From assembly GCA_025529335.1 (NCBI GenBank), contig JAMYHX010000031.1, positions 1 through 64,000 of the forward strand: a stretch of 64,000 nucleotides of DNA, written 5' to 3'. This document shows, in pieces, positions 24,106-35,812 of the stretch. This DNA is from Rhizopus sp. PT2906. Its lineage: Eukaryota > Mucoromycota > Mucoromycetes > Mucorales > Rhizopodaceae. The notes under the pieces are model-generated. The model made no database searches, was not told the origin of the DNA, and saw nothing but the letters and a program-made list of their open reading frames with translations. Numbering within the stretch: position 1 is the stretch's first letter; every line of letters starts with the position of its first letter. The position numbers were made by a program, and so were the translations under genes.

Positions 24106-27100
24106 ATGATCACAGCTATTAATCAATCAGGAACTATTCTTCATAGCCATGGCATTGAAGTATATCATAAGCATACACCTTTAGCTGCAATAGATCATGA
24201 CGCGGGATTCAACTTGCAAAAGTGGGCATGGATCGAACAAAAGGACTCTCCTGAGGCATTTGTTAAAGTGAGGATTGTTGATGATAAATCATTTAATGAT
24301 ATGGTACTAGTTGAATATGAGGATGGATACAAGGTAAGAATACAAATAAGTAGACATGGCAGGTTACATCAACCCATCAAATAGGAGGAAAAAATACCCA
24401 AGGATAAAGTCTATATGATGAATCCTCCCAAGTTAGATCAAGTAGAAGACATGGCAGAGTTGTTATACTTGCATGAAGCGGCTGTGGTACATAATTTAAC
24501 TCAAAGATACAGACAAAATAATATATATGTAAGTTAGTTTCGCAATATTCTGATCGAACTTGCTAATATTTCAGCAAAACTTAGACATATTCTGGCCTTT
24601 TCTTGGTGGCTGTTAATCCATACAGAAATCTGCCCATATATTCCTCAGAGATCATTAAGCATTACCGAAAGAAAAGAAGAGGTGAAGCTCCCCCTCATAT
24701 CTATGCTATAGCCGATCATGCATTTTACAATATGCTTCATGAAAAAGAGAATCAATCCATACTGATCACGTAAGGGCAAAATGATTACAACCATGATCAA
24801 AGCTGCTAACTTTTATTTACAAGTGGAGAATCAGGTGCAGGAAAGACTGAAAATACAAAGATCGTCATTCAATACTTGGCTACTATTGCCGGGAATGGAA
24901 GTAATGGGTTTACCTCTGACAAACCTTTAAAGTTGGAAGAACAGATTCTACAAGCGAATCCTATATTAGAATCGTTTGGCAATGCACAAACTATAAGAAA
25001 CAACAATTCATCTCGATTTGGCAAGTTTATTCGAATTATCTTTAACAGAAATGGTGACATACGAGGTACCTTTATTGATTGGTATCTACTGGAAACATCA
25101 AGAGTACATACACAGACATTAGAAGAGAGAAATTACCATATATTTTATCAGCTGTTAAGCGCTAATCAGGATATGAAATGTAATTCAGTTATATATTATA
25201 CATATTCAAATATAATAACAGTCTTTTCTAGCTACATTACATATTGATCAAAAGTGTCCCGCTGACTTTAACTATACAAAAAATTCAAATCATACAATTC
25301 AGGGCGTAGATGATGCAGCAGAGTATAACAAATTGGTACAATCTATGGACATCATGGGTATCACCTTTGAAGAACGATTGGACTTCTTCCGTATAATCGT
25401 TGCTATCCTTTACTTGGGAAATATTGTTGTTAGCAATCATTTTGGAAGAGTAGACATTACAAACTATGAATTGGCTTGTGAAATATTAGGTGTATCACCT
25501 CTGTTGTTTAAAAAGCATCTAATGGAGCCACAAATCAGAGCTGGTAACGAATGGGTCAGTCAAAGTAAATCACCAAGTCAAGTCAAAGACCACTTGGATG
25601 CTCTGACAAAAGTGCTATATGAAAGAAACTTTGGTCATCTTGTAAGTCGCATAAACATGGCTATTGATGGGTCAAGGTCATTAGAAGGGATGTTAGCTTC
25701 TGAGGGAGAGCGATTTATTGGTGTATTGGATATTGCAGGATTTGAAATCTTCAAGGTAAATCTTTAATGCGTTTTTATATGAAGCCATAGCTTATTTGTA
25801 TAAAGATCAACAGTTTTGAACAATTGTGCATAAACTACACCAATGAAAAGCTACAAGATTTCTTTAATCAAAACATGTTTGTACTTGAAGAAAATGAATA
25901 CAAGAAAGAAAACATCCAGTGTGATGATTCATTCGATTATCGCAATGATTTACAGCCAACAATTGACTTGATCGAAAGTGCTAAAAATGTAAGTCAGTGT
26001 GTTTCTAAAGTACAAAACATTCTACTAAAAAAAAGAGCCATTAAACTTAGCCTATTGGTATCCTTTCCTGTCTCGAAGATGAATGTGTCACTCAAGGAAC
26101 AGACGAACGACTATTATCCAAAATTGTTGAACAGAATGCTAGTAATCCTCGATTCAAGCGTGACATCTACAATGAAGGCTTTACCATTAAACATTATGCT
26201 GGTGATGTGAAATACTCTACTTCAGGATGGATCGAAAGAGGCAAAGACCCTCTGAATGAGCATATCGCAAGATTATTCTCGGAATCAACAAACCCCCATG
26301 TGGCTACATTATTCAAGGATTATGCTAATACATCAGCAAACAACACCCCACGCACTGCTGTTGAAGTGCGTAAAGCACTCTTTAAGACGCGCAAAGGCGG
26401 TGGCAACTTCCACACAGTCGGATACAAACATAAGCAACAACTTTCGGTGCTGATGAATATTTTGAATAACACGCATCCGCATTTTGTACGCTGTATCTTA
26501 CCTAATGATCGCAAACGGCCAGGAGAGATTCAACCCCAGTTGGTACTCCATCAATTACGGTGTAATGGTGTTCTCGAAGGTATCCGTATTTGCCGTATTG
26601 GCTATCCCAATCGTTTGACCTTTCAGCAATTCCGAGAACAGTATAAGCTCATCGCGCCAGAATTGGTGTCAAATGAGCGCGATCACCGTAAGGCGTGCAT
26701 GTTGATACTTGGCTCTATTCCCAATCTGCTGAATACAACTCATTATCAGCTTGGTAAAACTAAAGTTTTCTTCAAAGCTGGAATCCTGGGTGAATTGGAA
26801 AAACAGAGAGACATGAAGCTGTCAGAAATCGTCACTAAAATTCAAGCTGCTTGCCTCGGATTGATTGCACGTCGAAGAGCGGTACTTCGTCAATCACAAG
26901 ATCAGCTAATTCGAACCATTCAAAGGAACGTTCGTGTATATGTCAGTATGCAAAAATCAAAGCTATGGAAAGTCTATTTCCGACGAAAAGACCTTCAGTA
27001 TACATTTGGTGCTGAAAACGCAATTCAAAAAAAGATTGACGACTTGGAGCAGGTGTTATCTGTAACTCAAGAACAGCTGCATGAACTTTCAGAAGAGAAT

Positions 27101-27995
27101 CAAAACCAACAAAGATATATTGAGAAACAGGAAAACGAAGTACAACGTTGGCAAGCTGCCTGTCATCAGATGGAAGAGGAGAAGAGCTTATGGATTTCAA
27201 AAAACAAACAATTGGAACAAGAGTTGGAAGAGACGAAGGAGGCATTTTCAATATCCCAAAAAGAACTTCTTGAAGCAAGGCAACTTAGTGAAGAGCAAGC
27301 TATAATGCTGTCAAAAATTCATAAAGATATACAAGAAGAATGTGAAGAAAATGAGTCTTTGATGGTACAATGTGACGAACTCTGTAGAGAGAACCAAGAG
27401 CTACAAGAGAAAATACAACATCTAGAGGAAGATAAAGGGGCTTCTGAAGAATTACAAGAAGAGCTGAATGAAAAAGTACTTGAATGTGAACAGTTGCAGC
27501 AAGTAATAGAAGAGAATGAATCGAAATACAGCCAAGAGATAGCAATGAAAGATGAGAAAATATTCACTCTGAATGAAACGATTACTGTAAGAGATAAAGC
27601 ATGCATGTTTATTTTCAACTAACTGTTTAAACTTTAGACACAAACCAGAGAAGCTGAAAGAATGAAATTTGAGTATGAGCTAATTCAGAAGGAGCTATTA
27701 GAATATAAAAGTGATATGCATGAAAAGACAATAGCTTATGATACAATGACGGGCAGATTGAAGAGTTTAGAAGCATCATTAGAGAAGGAACGCGAAGAAA
27801 GAAGATCATATCAAATGAAATGCGTGCAATTGGAGCAGAATGTAAATAAACTAAAAAGGCTTTTAGAGAATGAAGCAAGAGAATCAAGGTCTCGAGCCGA
27901 AAGGTAAATGAATACATTCGTAGGAAGGAACAAGACGGCTAAGTAATGCTTAAAATAGATTTGAGGATACAATAAAGTCCTTGCTTCAACCCTAA
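24106..27995 (+). CDS. Class II-type myosin heavy chain with a short coiled-coil tail
   Basis: Nine exons (24106-24333, 24385-24528, 24585-24769, 24824-25179, 25232-25755, 25806-25988, 26051-27586, 27638-27903, 27959-27995) give 1152 residues. After an N-terminal SH3-like region comes the motor: TYSGLFLVAVNPY, P-loop GESGAGKT (about 186-193), switch I NNNSSRFGKF, switch II DIAGFEIFK, actin-binding HFVRCILPNDRKRPG and converter LGKTKVFFKAG. One or two IQ-like helices follow at about 795-840 (VTKIQAACLGLIARRRAV, LIRTIQRNVRVYV). The last 300 residues are heptad coiled coil. Fungal myosin II drives the cytokinetic ring, and a similar role is inferred. The tail is far shorter than the roughly 1000 residues usual for myosin II. 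The short last exon (FEDTIKSLLQP) is inferred; otherwise a TAA at 27905 ends the protein. Confidence 0.9.
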
Positions 27996-28135
27996 ATGCT
28001 AAAAGGAAATTGTAGTTAATGTATATAAAAATGACCAACTTATTTAAATAAAGAATCTATTTGAAATATAAAAATTCTGATCAACATATATGAAAGCTGC
28101 TGTTTTATACAGACTATTACTTTTTATGCTCTTAT

Positions 28136-28252
28136 AGTGGCCTTAATGATCTCCCAGATGCTTTAGTTCTCCGTAAGAACGTGTCACAAACCTTTGTTAC
28201 ACGATGTCTTGATATTTACGCTGCTATGCCGCCAGTTGTTGCACAGCAGTGA
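28136..28252 (+). pseudogene. Orphan exon-like fragment
   Basis: Directly behind a CTTATAG acceptor-like sequence lies an open stretch reading SGLNDLPDALVLRKNVSQTF...CLDIYAAMPPVVAQQ and ending in TGA 28250-28252. Composition looks protein-like, but nothing in phase upstream links it to the myosin gene, and no family is recognised. It could be a displaced terminal exon or a pseudogene remnant. Confidence 0.25.
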
Positions 28253-28964
28253 TAAATTGGCGTTCTACAACCAATACTGTTTGTCATGGTTTTGTATATC
28301 ATTTACGTTAGACTTTCTTACAGAGCATATTTACTCCAGACATAATTAAGAGATAGCTATCCGCAAGTTTACCGAGTCAAAGGTTTTAGCAATCGAAGGA
28401 CTTCAAATCGTTGCTTTCGTATGCTCTTTTATTACCACTTTGCTTCTTTTATCGTGGTAACTTGACATATTCACTATCTGCTTTTTTTATAATCTCGGTT
28501 TGATTATTTGATTATTAACATTATATACAAACCATCTCACTCTCTCATAGCTGTTTTTGTCTTTCTTACTGTACGTACTTCATTTCATTTGGTTAGATTA
28601 TCTGCAAAGTGTTCCTTTCTCCTTCTCTTCCCCCTTTGCTTCCAGCTCAAGGGCCTTGATCAAGCACTATATTCCTTCCCTCTATGTGTATCCAGCTGTT
28701 CCGGTTGTTCAAGTAAGACGCAACAGGCTCTAGCAAGAATAAACATACGTGTTGAAAGCATTGTCTTTGTTCTTTCTTTTGTAGACAGGCTTCGATTTAT
28801 GGCTGCTACGTTCGCTCACATCAACAATGAATTAGTGAATCCTTCCCTCTCTCTTTTCGCTCTTCCATATTTAGACTATTTCATTACTGTCCACACTTAA
28901 AAAGGAATCAACGTCTGATTAGGGGCACGCACAACTAAGTTTTATTCAAAGAAAAAGAAAAAGT
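28253..28964. other. Intergenic region between myosin and HSF genes
   Basis: About 700 bases with scattered open frames but no recognisable protein. A pyrimidine-rich stretch occurs at 28614-28650. The right end contains the 3' flank of the HSF gene on the minus strand. Confidence 0.5.
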
Positions 28965-30407
28965 TTAGGCTGGGTCAAATCCGAGGTATTGTGCAAGTGC
29001 TTGAAGACTTAGTCCCAATTCTTCAATATCCTGATTTATGGCATTTGCCTCATCTGAAACATTGGTGATATTGTTGGTTATTTGATTAAGAGAAGGTGCA
29101 GAGGAAGAAGTAGAGTCTAGCGAAGCAGCTGGTGAGGCTACGACATTGGTCAGTTGTGATGGTGCTCCATAAATTGATTCGCTTGTAAGTTGGTTGAGTA
29201 GGTCAGGGTTTGATTGTGCTAAGGTGATCAGGTGTTGAAGGTTTTGAAGTTGAGGCATATTAGAGAAGTCAAGATTAGGCACGTAGCTTGGTGTATAGCT
29301 TGGTGTATCAGCTATTTTAAAAATAGAATAAGTATGCAACTTCCATATCAAGAAGCTTTTTTTTTACCTATTTTTGATTTGTTATTGAGAGCAATAGCGT
29401 CTTGTAAGTCATTAGCCGGGATGTTGGTAGGTATAGGATTACTAATTTCTTCTTCATCAGCTTGATCATTTACATCATTTACATAGTCATTGATATTGAA
29501 TAGTGCCTCATTTTGTTGTTTTTGTTGTTTGGTTGGTCTTTCATTATCATCATCTTCATTGGATACGATAGCGCCTTCAATTGGTTCAGTCTCTTGTTCA
29601 ACACTCTCACCCGGACCCAACAAAAATCGTCTTTTTCTTGGGATGACGTTTCTTTTTTCGCCAGCACCGCTACTAGAAAACACAGATGCCAAAAATTGAA
29701 GTATTTTATCTATTGTTTCTTGATGTCGAAGGTGTCTTTCCCTTGCTTGAACTGTTTCTTGCCACAAAATCTGATTATCACGCTGGATGTTTTGGAGTTG
29801 AGTTGAGATGCTCATCTGATGTCTTTTTATTGACTTTATCTCTTCTAGAATATGTTGTAAATCAACACCAGAAAGTTCTTTTTCGTCAGCACTTACACCC
29901 TTTTTCCTCGTCACCAGTGTTAGTAGCTCTGGCTTGTTTCGTTGAAAATTAGGGTTACTGAATTCCCAGCGCTCGGAATCGCTGTCGGTTTCTAAGACGC
30001 CTTGTTGAAGGTGAGGTACCTTATGAAATCCATACATATTTAGTTGTCGAACAAAAGATGAAAATTTGTTGTGTTTAAAGAACCGAGGTAATACTTTACG
30101 CGCAAAGTCTTCTTGTCTATTTACGAAAAAGGATTTACCATCTTCCGCCCAGCAGATGAGATCATCAGTAGAAGGATCATTAACCATACTATAAATATTA
30201 TTGTCAGTCAATCATTAACAAACATGAGTACATTATTTACCTAAAAAGCTTATTGAGGAATGCGGGTACACTTTTCTGTGGTGGAGTTGTTGTCTGTAAA
30301 TTGGCTCCAGTAGTAGTGGAAGTAATAGCAGTAGGTACTATATTCTTGTAGATTTTGGAAGGTGCAAGCAAATCTTCCTCTAATTTTAAGTTTGGTATCT
30401 TGCTCAT
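28965..30407 (-). CDS. HSF1: Heat shock transcription factor
   Basis: Three exons (30407-30241, 30188-29368, 29311-28965) give 444 residues. The winged-helix DNA-binding domain spans about residues 48-155: VPAFLNKLFSMVNDPSTDDLICW, FKHNKFSSFVRQLNMYGFHKV and WEFSNPNFQRNKPELL. The first intron falls inside the first helix and splices as CTTTTTAG / TATGG, restoring FLNKLFSMVNDP. A heptad region follows (about 168-235, LQHILEEIKSIKRHQMSIS) and should mediate trimerisation. A basic cluster (RKRR) may be a nuclear signal. The C-terminus is acidic and asparagine/glutamine/serine-rich, as in activation domains. HSF trimers bind inverted nGAAn repeats in heat-shock promoters. It diverges from the unknown gene at 30774. 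Confidence 0.93.
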
Positions 30408-30773
30408 TTTAAAAAAAAGACACTAGGGCAAAGAAAGAAACAACAAAAAAAACAAAACAAAACGAAATGAAAAAAATCTTTACATTATTTGAATCCCCGA
30501 TTTAGTGCTTTTTTTATTTGGTGAAAATAACGGATTTGTTTACAAGTGAATTTTACGCATTTTGAAAAAAATGGTTAAGCCATGTTTAACCTTTTCTCCC
30601 TTTTCCGTTGTCATGGTGATGGCTATTCATTTAATGGGTGTTTCTTGTTTTATGTCAGTTGCCTTAATTAGTAATCCATCAAAAATGTATCCATGAGACA
30701 CAGTCGCACAAAAGCCAAAGAATATTATCTTTTTTCAAATTTTCCCTTCTTTTCTCCTCCGCCTTTCATCTCG
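30408..30773. promoter_or_regulatory. Divergent promoter region of HSF and the 30774 gene
   Basis: The 366 bases between the two start codons contain an inverted repeat, GGTTAA (30573-30578) and TTAACC (30586-30591), separated by AGC-like spacer bases. This could be a dyad binding site. No clear TATA box or heat-shock element array was found. Confidence 0.35.
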
Positions 30774-32279
30774 ATGTCATTTCTCAAAGGACGTATTCAA
30801 CTTTCAGATAACCAGACTACAGATATAAGAACAAGAAATACCTGGTTAGGCTACCTTGCTCTTCCCTGCTGTACTTATCTAAACTTGAAGCGAATACAGC
30901 TTCCTGATGACTCCGACGATGAACAGCTTGTTGATGAACAAGACTTGGAGTATGAATCACAACCTTATATGCCAAGTCATATTCCGACGTTTCAAACACA
31001 AAATTCACAACAAATTTTATCCAAAAACCCGTTTGCTCGAGCAGAAGAACCTCCAGAGGAGGATGGCAAGTCTATACAGGCTGAACTAGAAGATAGCGGA
31101 CAGACAAATGTGGTAATACTTATTAAAAGATGAAATGAAAATTAACTCAAGGCTTTTATCATAGCAAGCAGAAGGTAGTGAAGAACTTGTAGAATTCAAT
31201 GGTACTTCGTTTGCCACTCGAAATTATGAGAATGAGCCTGACTGGACAGAACTATATCATGACGATGACGATTCTGATAAAGAAAATGAAAGCAAAGGAA
31301 AGGAAGAGCAAGTAGATACCTTAGATGATACCCAGAAGGTGACCGAAGAAGTCGATGTTTTTGATAAGAAACAGAATGAAAAGATACCGCAGATTGAAAA
31401 AGAAGTATTGCATCTATTACCTTTACCAGAGCTGTCAGAGGAAATTCCGCCTAATATGATTCACAAATCATTATCCCTTGAAAAATCTCTATATGGTGAA
31501 GAACCTCTCACTTCAGGAAGCCGTTCAAGCCATAGACAATCTCTGTCATTAAATAGGTTCTCTCAACTCTCTTTTAGCTCATATATACAGTCCACAGAGG
31601 ATTCTCCAGAACCAAGGCAACAGGATAGGCTTATGGATCCATTATCAGTGCAGATAGAGCAAATAGATAAAACAGAACCTATTCTTCCTGCATCAAACTC
31701 TCTTGTGGACGATAAAGCAGAGAACACTACAGTGGATGAAGAAGTATCTGAAGATCCTCTTATAAAATCTAATTCAGTAATAAATAAAGAAAGCAATTCT
31801 GAGTAAAAGCAAAAAAAAAAAAAAGTTGACCTAAGCAAAACATGAGTGGGATGTAGTGATTGACTCTATAATTGTTCTTTTGTAGATCAAACCAAAGTGG
31901 CATAGATTTTCTACGTAGAGGTAGTAGTTCATTCATCGAGGCCGCTGCTCCAGCTATTGCTCGCTTTATGACACATGTTACTGGTGATGAACAATCATTT
32001 GCGCCAATGTCTTTGCTGTCCGTATTGGCTGAATCGCCACCTTCAGCAGAAGATGTAATAGAAGAAGAAGAAGAACTATTTGACTTCTCCAAAGTGGTCG
32101 AAATCGGTAAAAACATGAAAGGCTTTAGTGAAGAGCTTGTAGAGAGTAGCATCCGAATGCTTAATGATGTTGCCACTCGAGTAAAAACAACAGTTGAACA
32201 GCAACAAGACGACGATGTAGTAAACCAAGAAGAAGAAGAAGAAGATCATGACAATGACTGGATGCATACGTATCTCTAA
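30774..32279 (+). CDS. Uncharacterised acidic protein
   Basis: Three exons (30774-31112, 31165-31802, 31886-32279) give 456 residues. The same frame is open to 30693, so an upstream start is possible, but ATG 30774 begins MSFLKGRIQL and is preferred. The protein is very acidic and low in complexity (DDDDSDKENESKGKEE, IEEEEELFDFSK, NQEEEEEDHDND). A more hydrophobic segment in the last exon (SSFIEAAAPAIARFMTHVTG) and a following helix (VESSIRMLNDVATRVKTTVEQ) may be the functional part. I recognise no family. Exon junctions restore frame with normal GT/AG borders. A nuclear or trafficking adaptor role would be guesswork. Confidence 0.65.
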
Positions 32280-32911
32280 TGTTTCCCTTTTCTTTTTTAT
32301 TATTACATTATATATATATATCCAGAATAAAACACTAGTTATTATACCGTAGCAAAGATATATTGATAGATGGATTAATGTTTGTGTTGAATAGCTTAAG
32401 GAACGCACTGGCTACAAACAAAGATCATTTCATCTTATCTGTGGTTATTACAATTACTAAAGTTTATATACCCAATACCAGATCAGAGACACTGTTCTTC
32501 TCAGAAAACAAGAACTGTCGAATTAAAAGCTATGGATATCGAGTGATATTTAGTTTTTCTAGTACAGGTTTTTCTACAAGTAATGTCGCATAATTCGAAA
32601 GTTTATAATACAAAATATACAAAATACATCTGGAACGACATTACTTTCTGGAAATAGTGTATCTCGTCTACACTTTATTCGCACACTGGAAATACAATGA
32701 GACAACAAATAATAAAAGAGAGATCATCAGAAGTAAGAAAAATGAGTAAACTTGTAAAGTGTTGATCACATAATACGGGCCCCTTCTCTTAAAAAGATAA
32801 AGTTTACTTTATGTATTATTATACGCTGTCAAGCTGGAAACAATAAAGAAAAGATTGATTAAAGTGTAAAAACTGCGACAGGCTAATGATCTTCAATCTT
32901 CCTTATATGAA
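32280..32911. other. Convergent 3' intergenic region
   Basis: About 630 AT-rich bases between the ends of the 30774 gene (+) and the Spp2-like gene (-). Possible polyadenylation signals are present (AATAAAA near 32325, and AATAAAG at 32841 on the plus strand). No gene is supported. Confidence 0.5.
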
Positions 32912-34232
32912 TTATTTATTATACGACTTGGATTTTTTAGAATCCCTACTACGAGACCGACGATGTCGACGCTCTTTACTATATCCACCACCATCATCAT
33001 CATCATGTCGTCTCCTTCTACTTTCAGATCTGTCTTCGTCATCCTTTCTTCTTCTCCTGCTTTCGGACCTTTCTTCATCGTCATATCGTCTCCTTCTGCT
33101 TTCAGATCTGTCTTCATCATCATACCGTCTTCTTCTACTTTCAGATCTTTCTTCATCGTCGTATCGGCTTCTTCTGCTACTGGCGCTGCTGCTAGTACTA
33201 CGGCTTCTGCTCCCGTTCATTTCTTCCTCATATTTTCTTTTTGAAATTTTTTTAAATAAGCCTGTATCTTTATATTGGTATGCTTCTCGTCTATCTTTAG
33301 ACTTTGTTTTTGGATCCTTTTTTACATCTTCTGGCTTTGCCCCTAATCCTAGCAATGCCTCTCGTTGTTTGACTGGAGTAGCTACTGGGGTTCTATTGTT
33401 TATGATTAATGATACCATCTACTTTCAACAAACAGAATATAACTTACGGTGTATTTTTTCTATTTCGTCCAATTCCTTCACCTTCATTCCATCCCAGTCC
33501 ACGTAAAAGCGCTGCACCATATTCATCTACAGGCAATCTTTCATATTCTTCCATTGTAGTCTCATCTGGCCTGTTTTGTATGTCGTCTCTAAATGCTATT
33601 GTCTCATTCGCGGGTATCACCTTCACAGGGCGGTCATCCTCTTCTTCTATTTCCCCTTTTGATTCTAAGGTATACAGTAAGTTTATTATTTAAACAAGTG
33701 TATATATTTTCTATTTACCTTTTATAATCGCTTCTATTGCACGTTGTTCCAAACTTTGCTGTGGTTCTTGGTTATCGGAAACTATAATTTGTTCGGTAAC
33801 AACAGTCTCTTGTTTGGTTTCTACTACATCATCTTCTACTTTCTTTTGCTGAACCTGCAAGCCAAATGAAGCCGCACCTTGCTCAAGGACTTCAGGTTTC
33901 GCTTCGTCTATTGATGGTTGCTGCGCCCGCGCAGGCATAAACAACTCCCGTTTACGTTTTGCAAGAGCACGCCAGTCGACATTAGGCAAAGGTGCAATTG
34001 ACAACGGCTCTGCTTTCTTCTTTGGTGCTGCTCTAAAGTAATTCTTGTTAAGCGTTTCAAGGCTGGTAGTCAAACAAATTCCTCCTTACTCTGTTATTTT
34101 GTTATCTTCAATACCAACAATCTTTTCATCGGCAATCCTTTCATCTGCGTCATCATCATCGCCAAATACAGCACCTCTAATTTGAAATCTGGGTCGTGCT
34201 ACTTTTGATTGAAGTGGCAATCTAGCAGACAT
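32912..34232 (-). CDS. SPP2: Spp2/GPKOW-type G-patch splicing factor
   Basis: Four exons (34232-34090, 34032-33719, 33664-33448, 33392-32912) give 384 residues. The G-patch lies at the exon 3/4 join: LPVDEYGAALLRGLGWNEGEGIGRNRKNT, then the family signature ALLGLGAKPED. In yeast and animals this protein activates the DEAH helicase Prp2/DHX16 during spliceosome activation. The first exon (MSARLPLQSKVARPRF) and the AAPKKKAEPLSIAPLP segment fit the basic N-terminus of GPKOW relatives. No KOW motif was seen, so it is closer to the short fungal form. The C-terminus is an RS/RD-rich tail with a 13-residue unit (YDDEERSESRRRR) repeated about four times. Confidence 0.88.
33010..33200 (-). repeat. 39-bp tandem repeat coding an RS/RD tail
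   Basis: Inside the last exon of the G-patch gene a 39-base unit coding Y/K-DDE-(E/D)-RSESRRRR recurs about four times with few changes. The unit length is a multiple of three, so copy-number changes keep the frame. This suggests a length-variable tail. Confidence 0.75.
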
Positions 34233-34643
34233 AATATTAACTAAAAGAGAAAAGAAGAAACAACGGATTATACATGCATCTTTTTTTTTGTAGCTCATTG
34301 AAATAAGCAAGTCACACGCTTTATGGAAGTGGATTAATGCACGAAAAATAAGCCTAGTCCATTTCAAATTTGACAACCTCAATTTGGTAATAATAATAAG
34401 ATAACCTAGCATGCTCATACAAATGCAGCTTTTATTTTTGACAACCTGCGACCTTTTAGAACTGGTGGGTTGCGACTTTTTGATTTTGAAAGGGAACAGT
34501 AGCTGAGGTTCAATAAAATAAGCGTTTTTTTTTTTTTTTACTCGGCCCGGACAAACGACTGCGGCAAGAAGCTCAAGTATAACAATTCTGCAAGGAGTGC
34601 AATCCAAGGGAATCCCTCTCTTTTGGCATATCGTTGAATAAAG
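34233..34643 (+). promoter_or_regulatory. RPL42 promoter region with a conserved module
   Basis: This 410-base gap separates the divergent G-patch and RPL42 starts. At 34430-34493 lies a module containing TATTTTTGACAAC, TTTTAGAACTGGTGGGTTG and CGACTTTTTGATTTTGAAA. A diverged copy lies at 62879-62938. Within the module TGCGAC-CTTTT and TGCGACTTTT form a direct repeat. A T13 tract at about 34526-34539 sits downstream, about 100 bases before the start codon. Its position suggests a ribosomal-protein-gene regulatory element. Confidence 0.5.
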
Positions 34644-35295
34644 ATGGTAAATATACACTTGTGTGTGGATTGCACATAAGGGTGGCTATTAGATCATCAA
34701 AAGAAGACTCTATATAAATTGATGGATTATCGAAAATTGGATGCAATACAATACGACAGATATAGATATGCTTGTGTAGATTATCCTTTATAATTAGCAA
34801 TTACAGCTGTCATGTGAATTAGGGGGAGCATCAGCATCACACTTGAGCTTCTTGATATTCTTTTAAGCCCTTCTTGTGCAGTTCACCGTGTCAAGATAGC
34901 ATGCTTTAACACTGTAAATAGGTCAACATTCCCAAGACACGTAACACCTACTGTAAGGGCGCCAAGTGCAGAAAGCACACCCCCCACAAGGTCACTCAAT
35001 ACAAGGCTGGTAAGGCCTCTTTGTTCGCTCAGGGTAAGAGACGTTACGACCGTAAGCAATCCGGTTATGGTGGTCAAACCAAGCCCGTTTTCCACAAGAA
35101 GGCCAAGACTACCAAGAAGGTTGTCCTCCGTCTTGAATGCACTTGTAAGAAGTCATGAATAGTATGAAAGGTGAATGTGTGTATTAATTGATCATAATAG
35201 CTTGCAAGTACAAGATGCAACTCGCTCTCAAGAGATGTAAGCACTTCGAATTGGGTGGTGACAAGAAGACCAAGGGTGCTGCTCTTGTTTTCTAA
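34644..35295 (+). CDS. RPL42: 60S ribosomal protein L42 (eL42, L36a/L44 family)
   Basis: Three exons (34644-34646, 34922-35144, 35201-35295) give exactly 106 residues, the family length. The first exon is only the ATG, a common arrangement for fungal ribosomal protein genes, and the first intron is long for this genome (275 nt). The protein reads MVNIPKTRNTYCKGAKCRKH ... YDRKQSGYGGQTKPVFHKKA ... QLALKRCKHFELGGDKK and carries the four zinc-ligand cysteines in CX4C and CX2C arrangements. Residue 56 is proline, the form associated with cycloheximide sensitivity in other fungi. It sits at the E site of the large subunit. Codon use is more biased (AAG, GGT, CGT) than in neighbours, as expected for high expression. 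Confidence 0.97.
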
Positions 35296-35626
35296 ACACA
35301 TCGTATCCTAAAATAAAATCGAAAATCTATCTTTTCTATGCCTTACTTTTGCTTTATTTGAATTACTGAAAAAGTCTTTGTTTTCAATGCAATTCCTTTC
35401 ACTGTAAAGGATCGAATGTTACAAACGAGCATTTTATACCCTTGACAACCGATATGACTGTATCAGAAAGACTACTGTCTGATGTCAACTTTGCATTTCT
35501 TATCCAACTATAAATGAAATCAGCAAAACAAAGCGTATGTCACGTTTGGTAACTTCGTGACACATAGAAACCTTGGAGATCAGTTATTCAAAAATGACAC
35601 TTTAAAACAGTCATTTAGAAAGGTGA

Positions 35627-35720
35627 GTGTAGCTTCGCTGACTCTAATCCTCACTGGAGTGCCATTTGTGGTGTAGCTTCGCTGACTCTAATCCTCACTG
35701 GAGTGCCATTTGTGGTGTAG
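35627..35720. repeat. Perfect 44-bp tandem duplication
   Basis: Two identical 44-base units (35627-35670 and 35671-35714), each beginning GTGTAGCTTCGCTG and ending CCATTTGTG, lie head to tail. Six bases of a third copy follow. Identity at every position implies a recent event or an assembly duplication. The block lies between a GTGAGT donor-like site at 35622 and a CTGTAG acceptor-like site at 35740. Confidence 0.9.
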
Positions 35721-35812
35721 ATTGTCAACATCTTTCTGTAGGCCGAGGACCTCTCAGCTGGTACTGCGCCACATGCAAAAATTATATGTTTATAATTAAA
35801 ACATTCTAATAG

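Noticed and set aside
28508..28900. 130-codon frame between the myosin and HSF genes
   Set aside because: Hydrophobic, pyrimidine-driven composition without homology; it lies where 3' flanks and regulatory DNA are expected.
32893..33506. Ser/Leu-rich plus frames opposite the G-patch gene tail
   Set aside because: Complement of the RS/RD repeats; low complexity only.
34086..34658. Minus-strand 190-codon frame over the RPL42 promoter and 5' end
   Set aside because: It merges the real first exon of the G-patch gene with its upstream non-coding sequence; the upstream part has no protein character.
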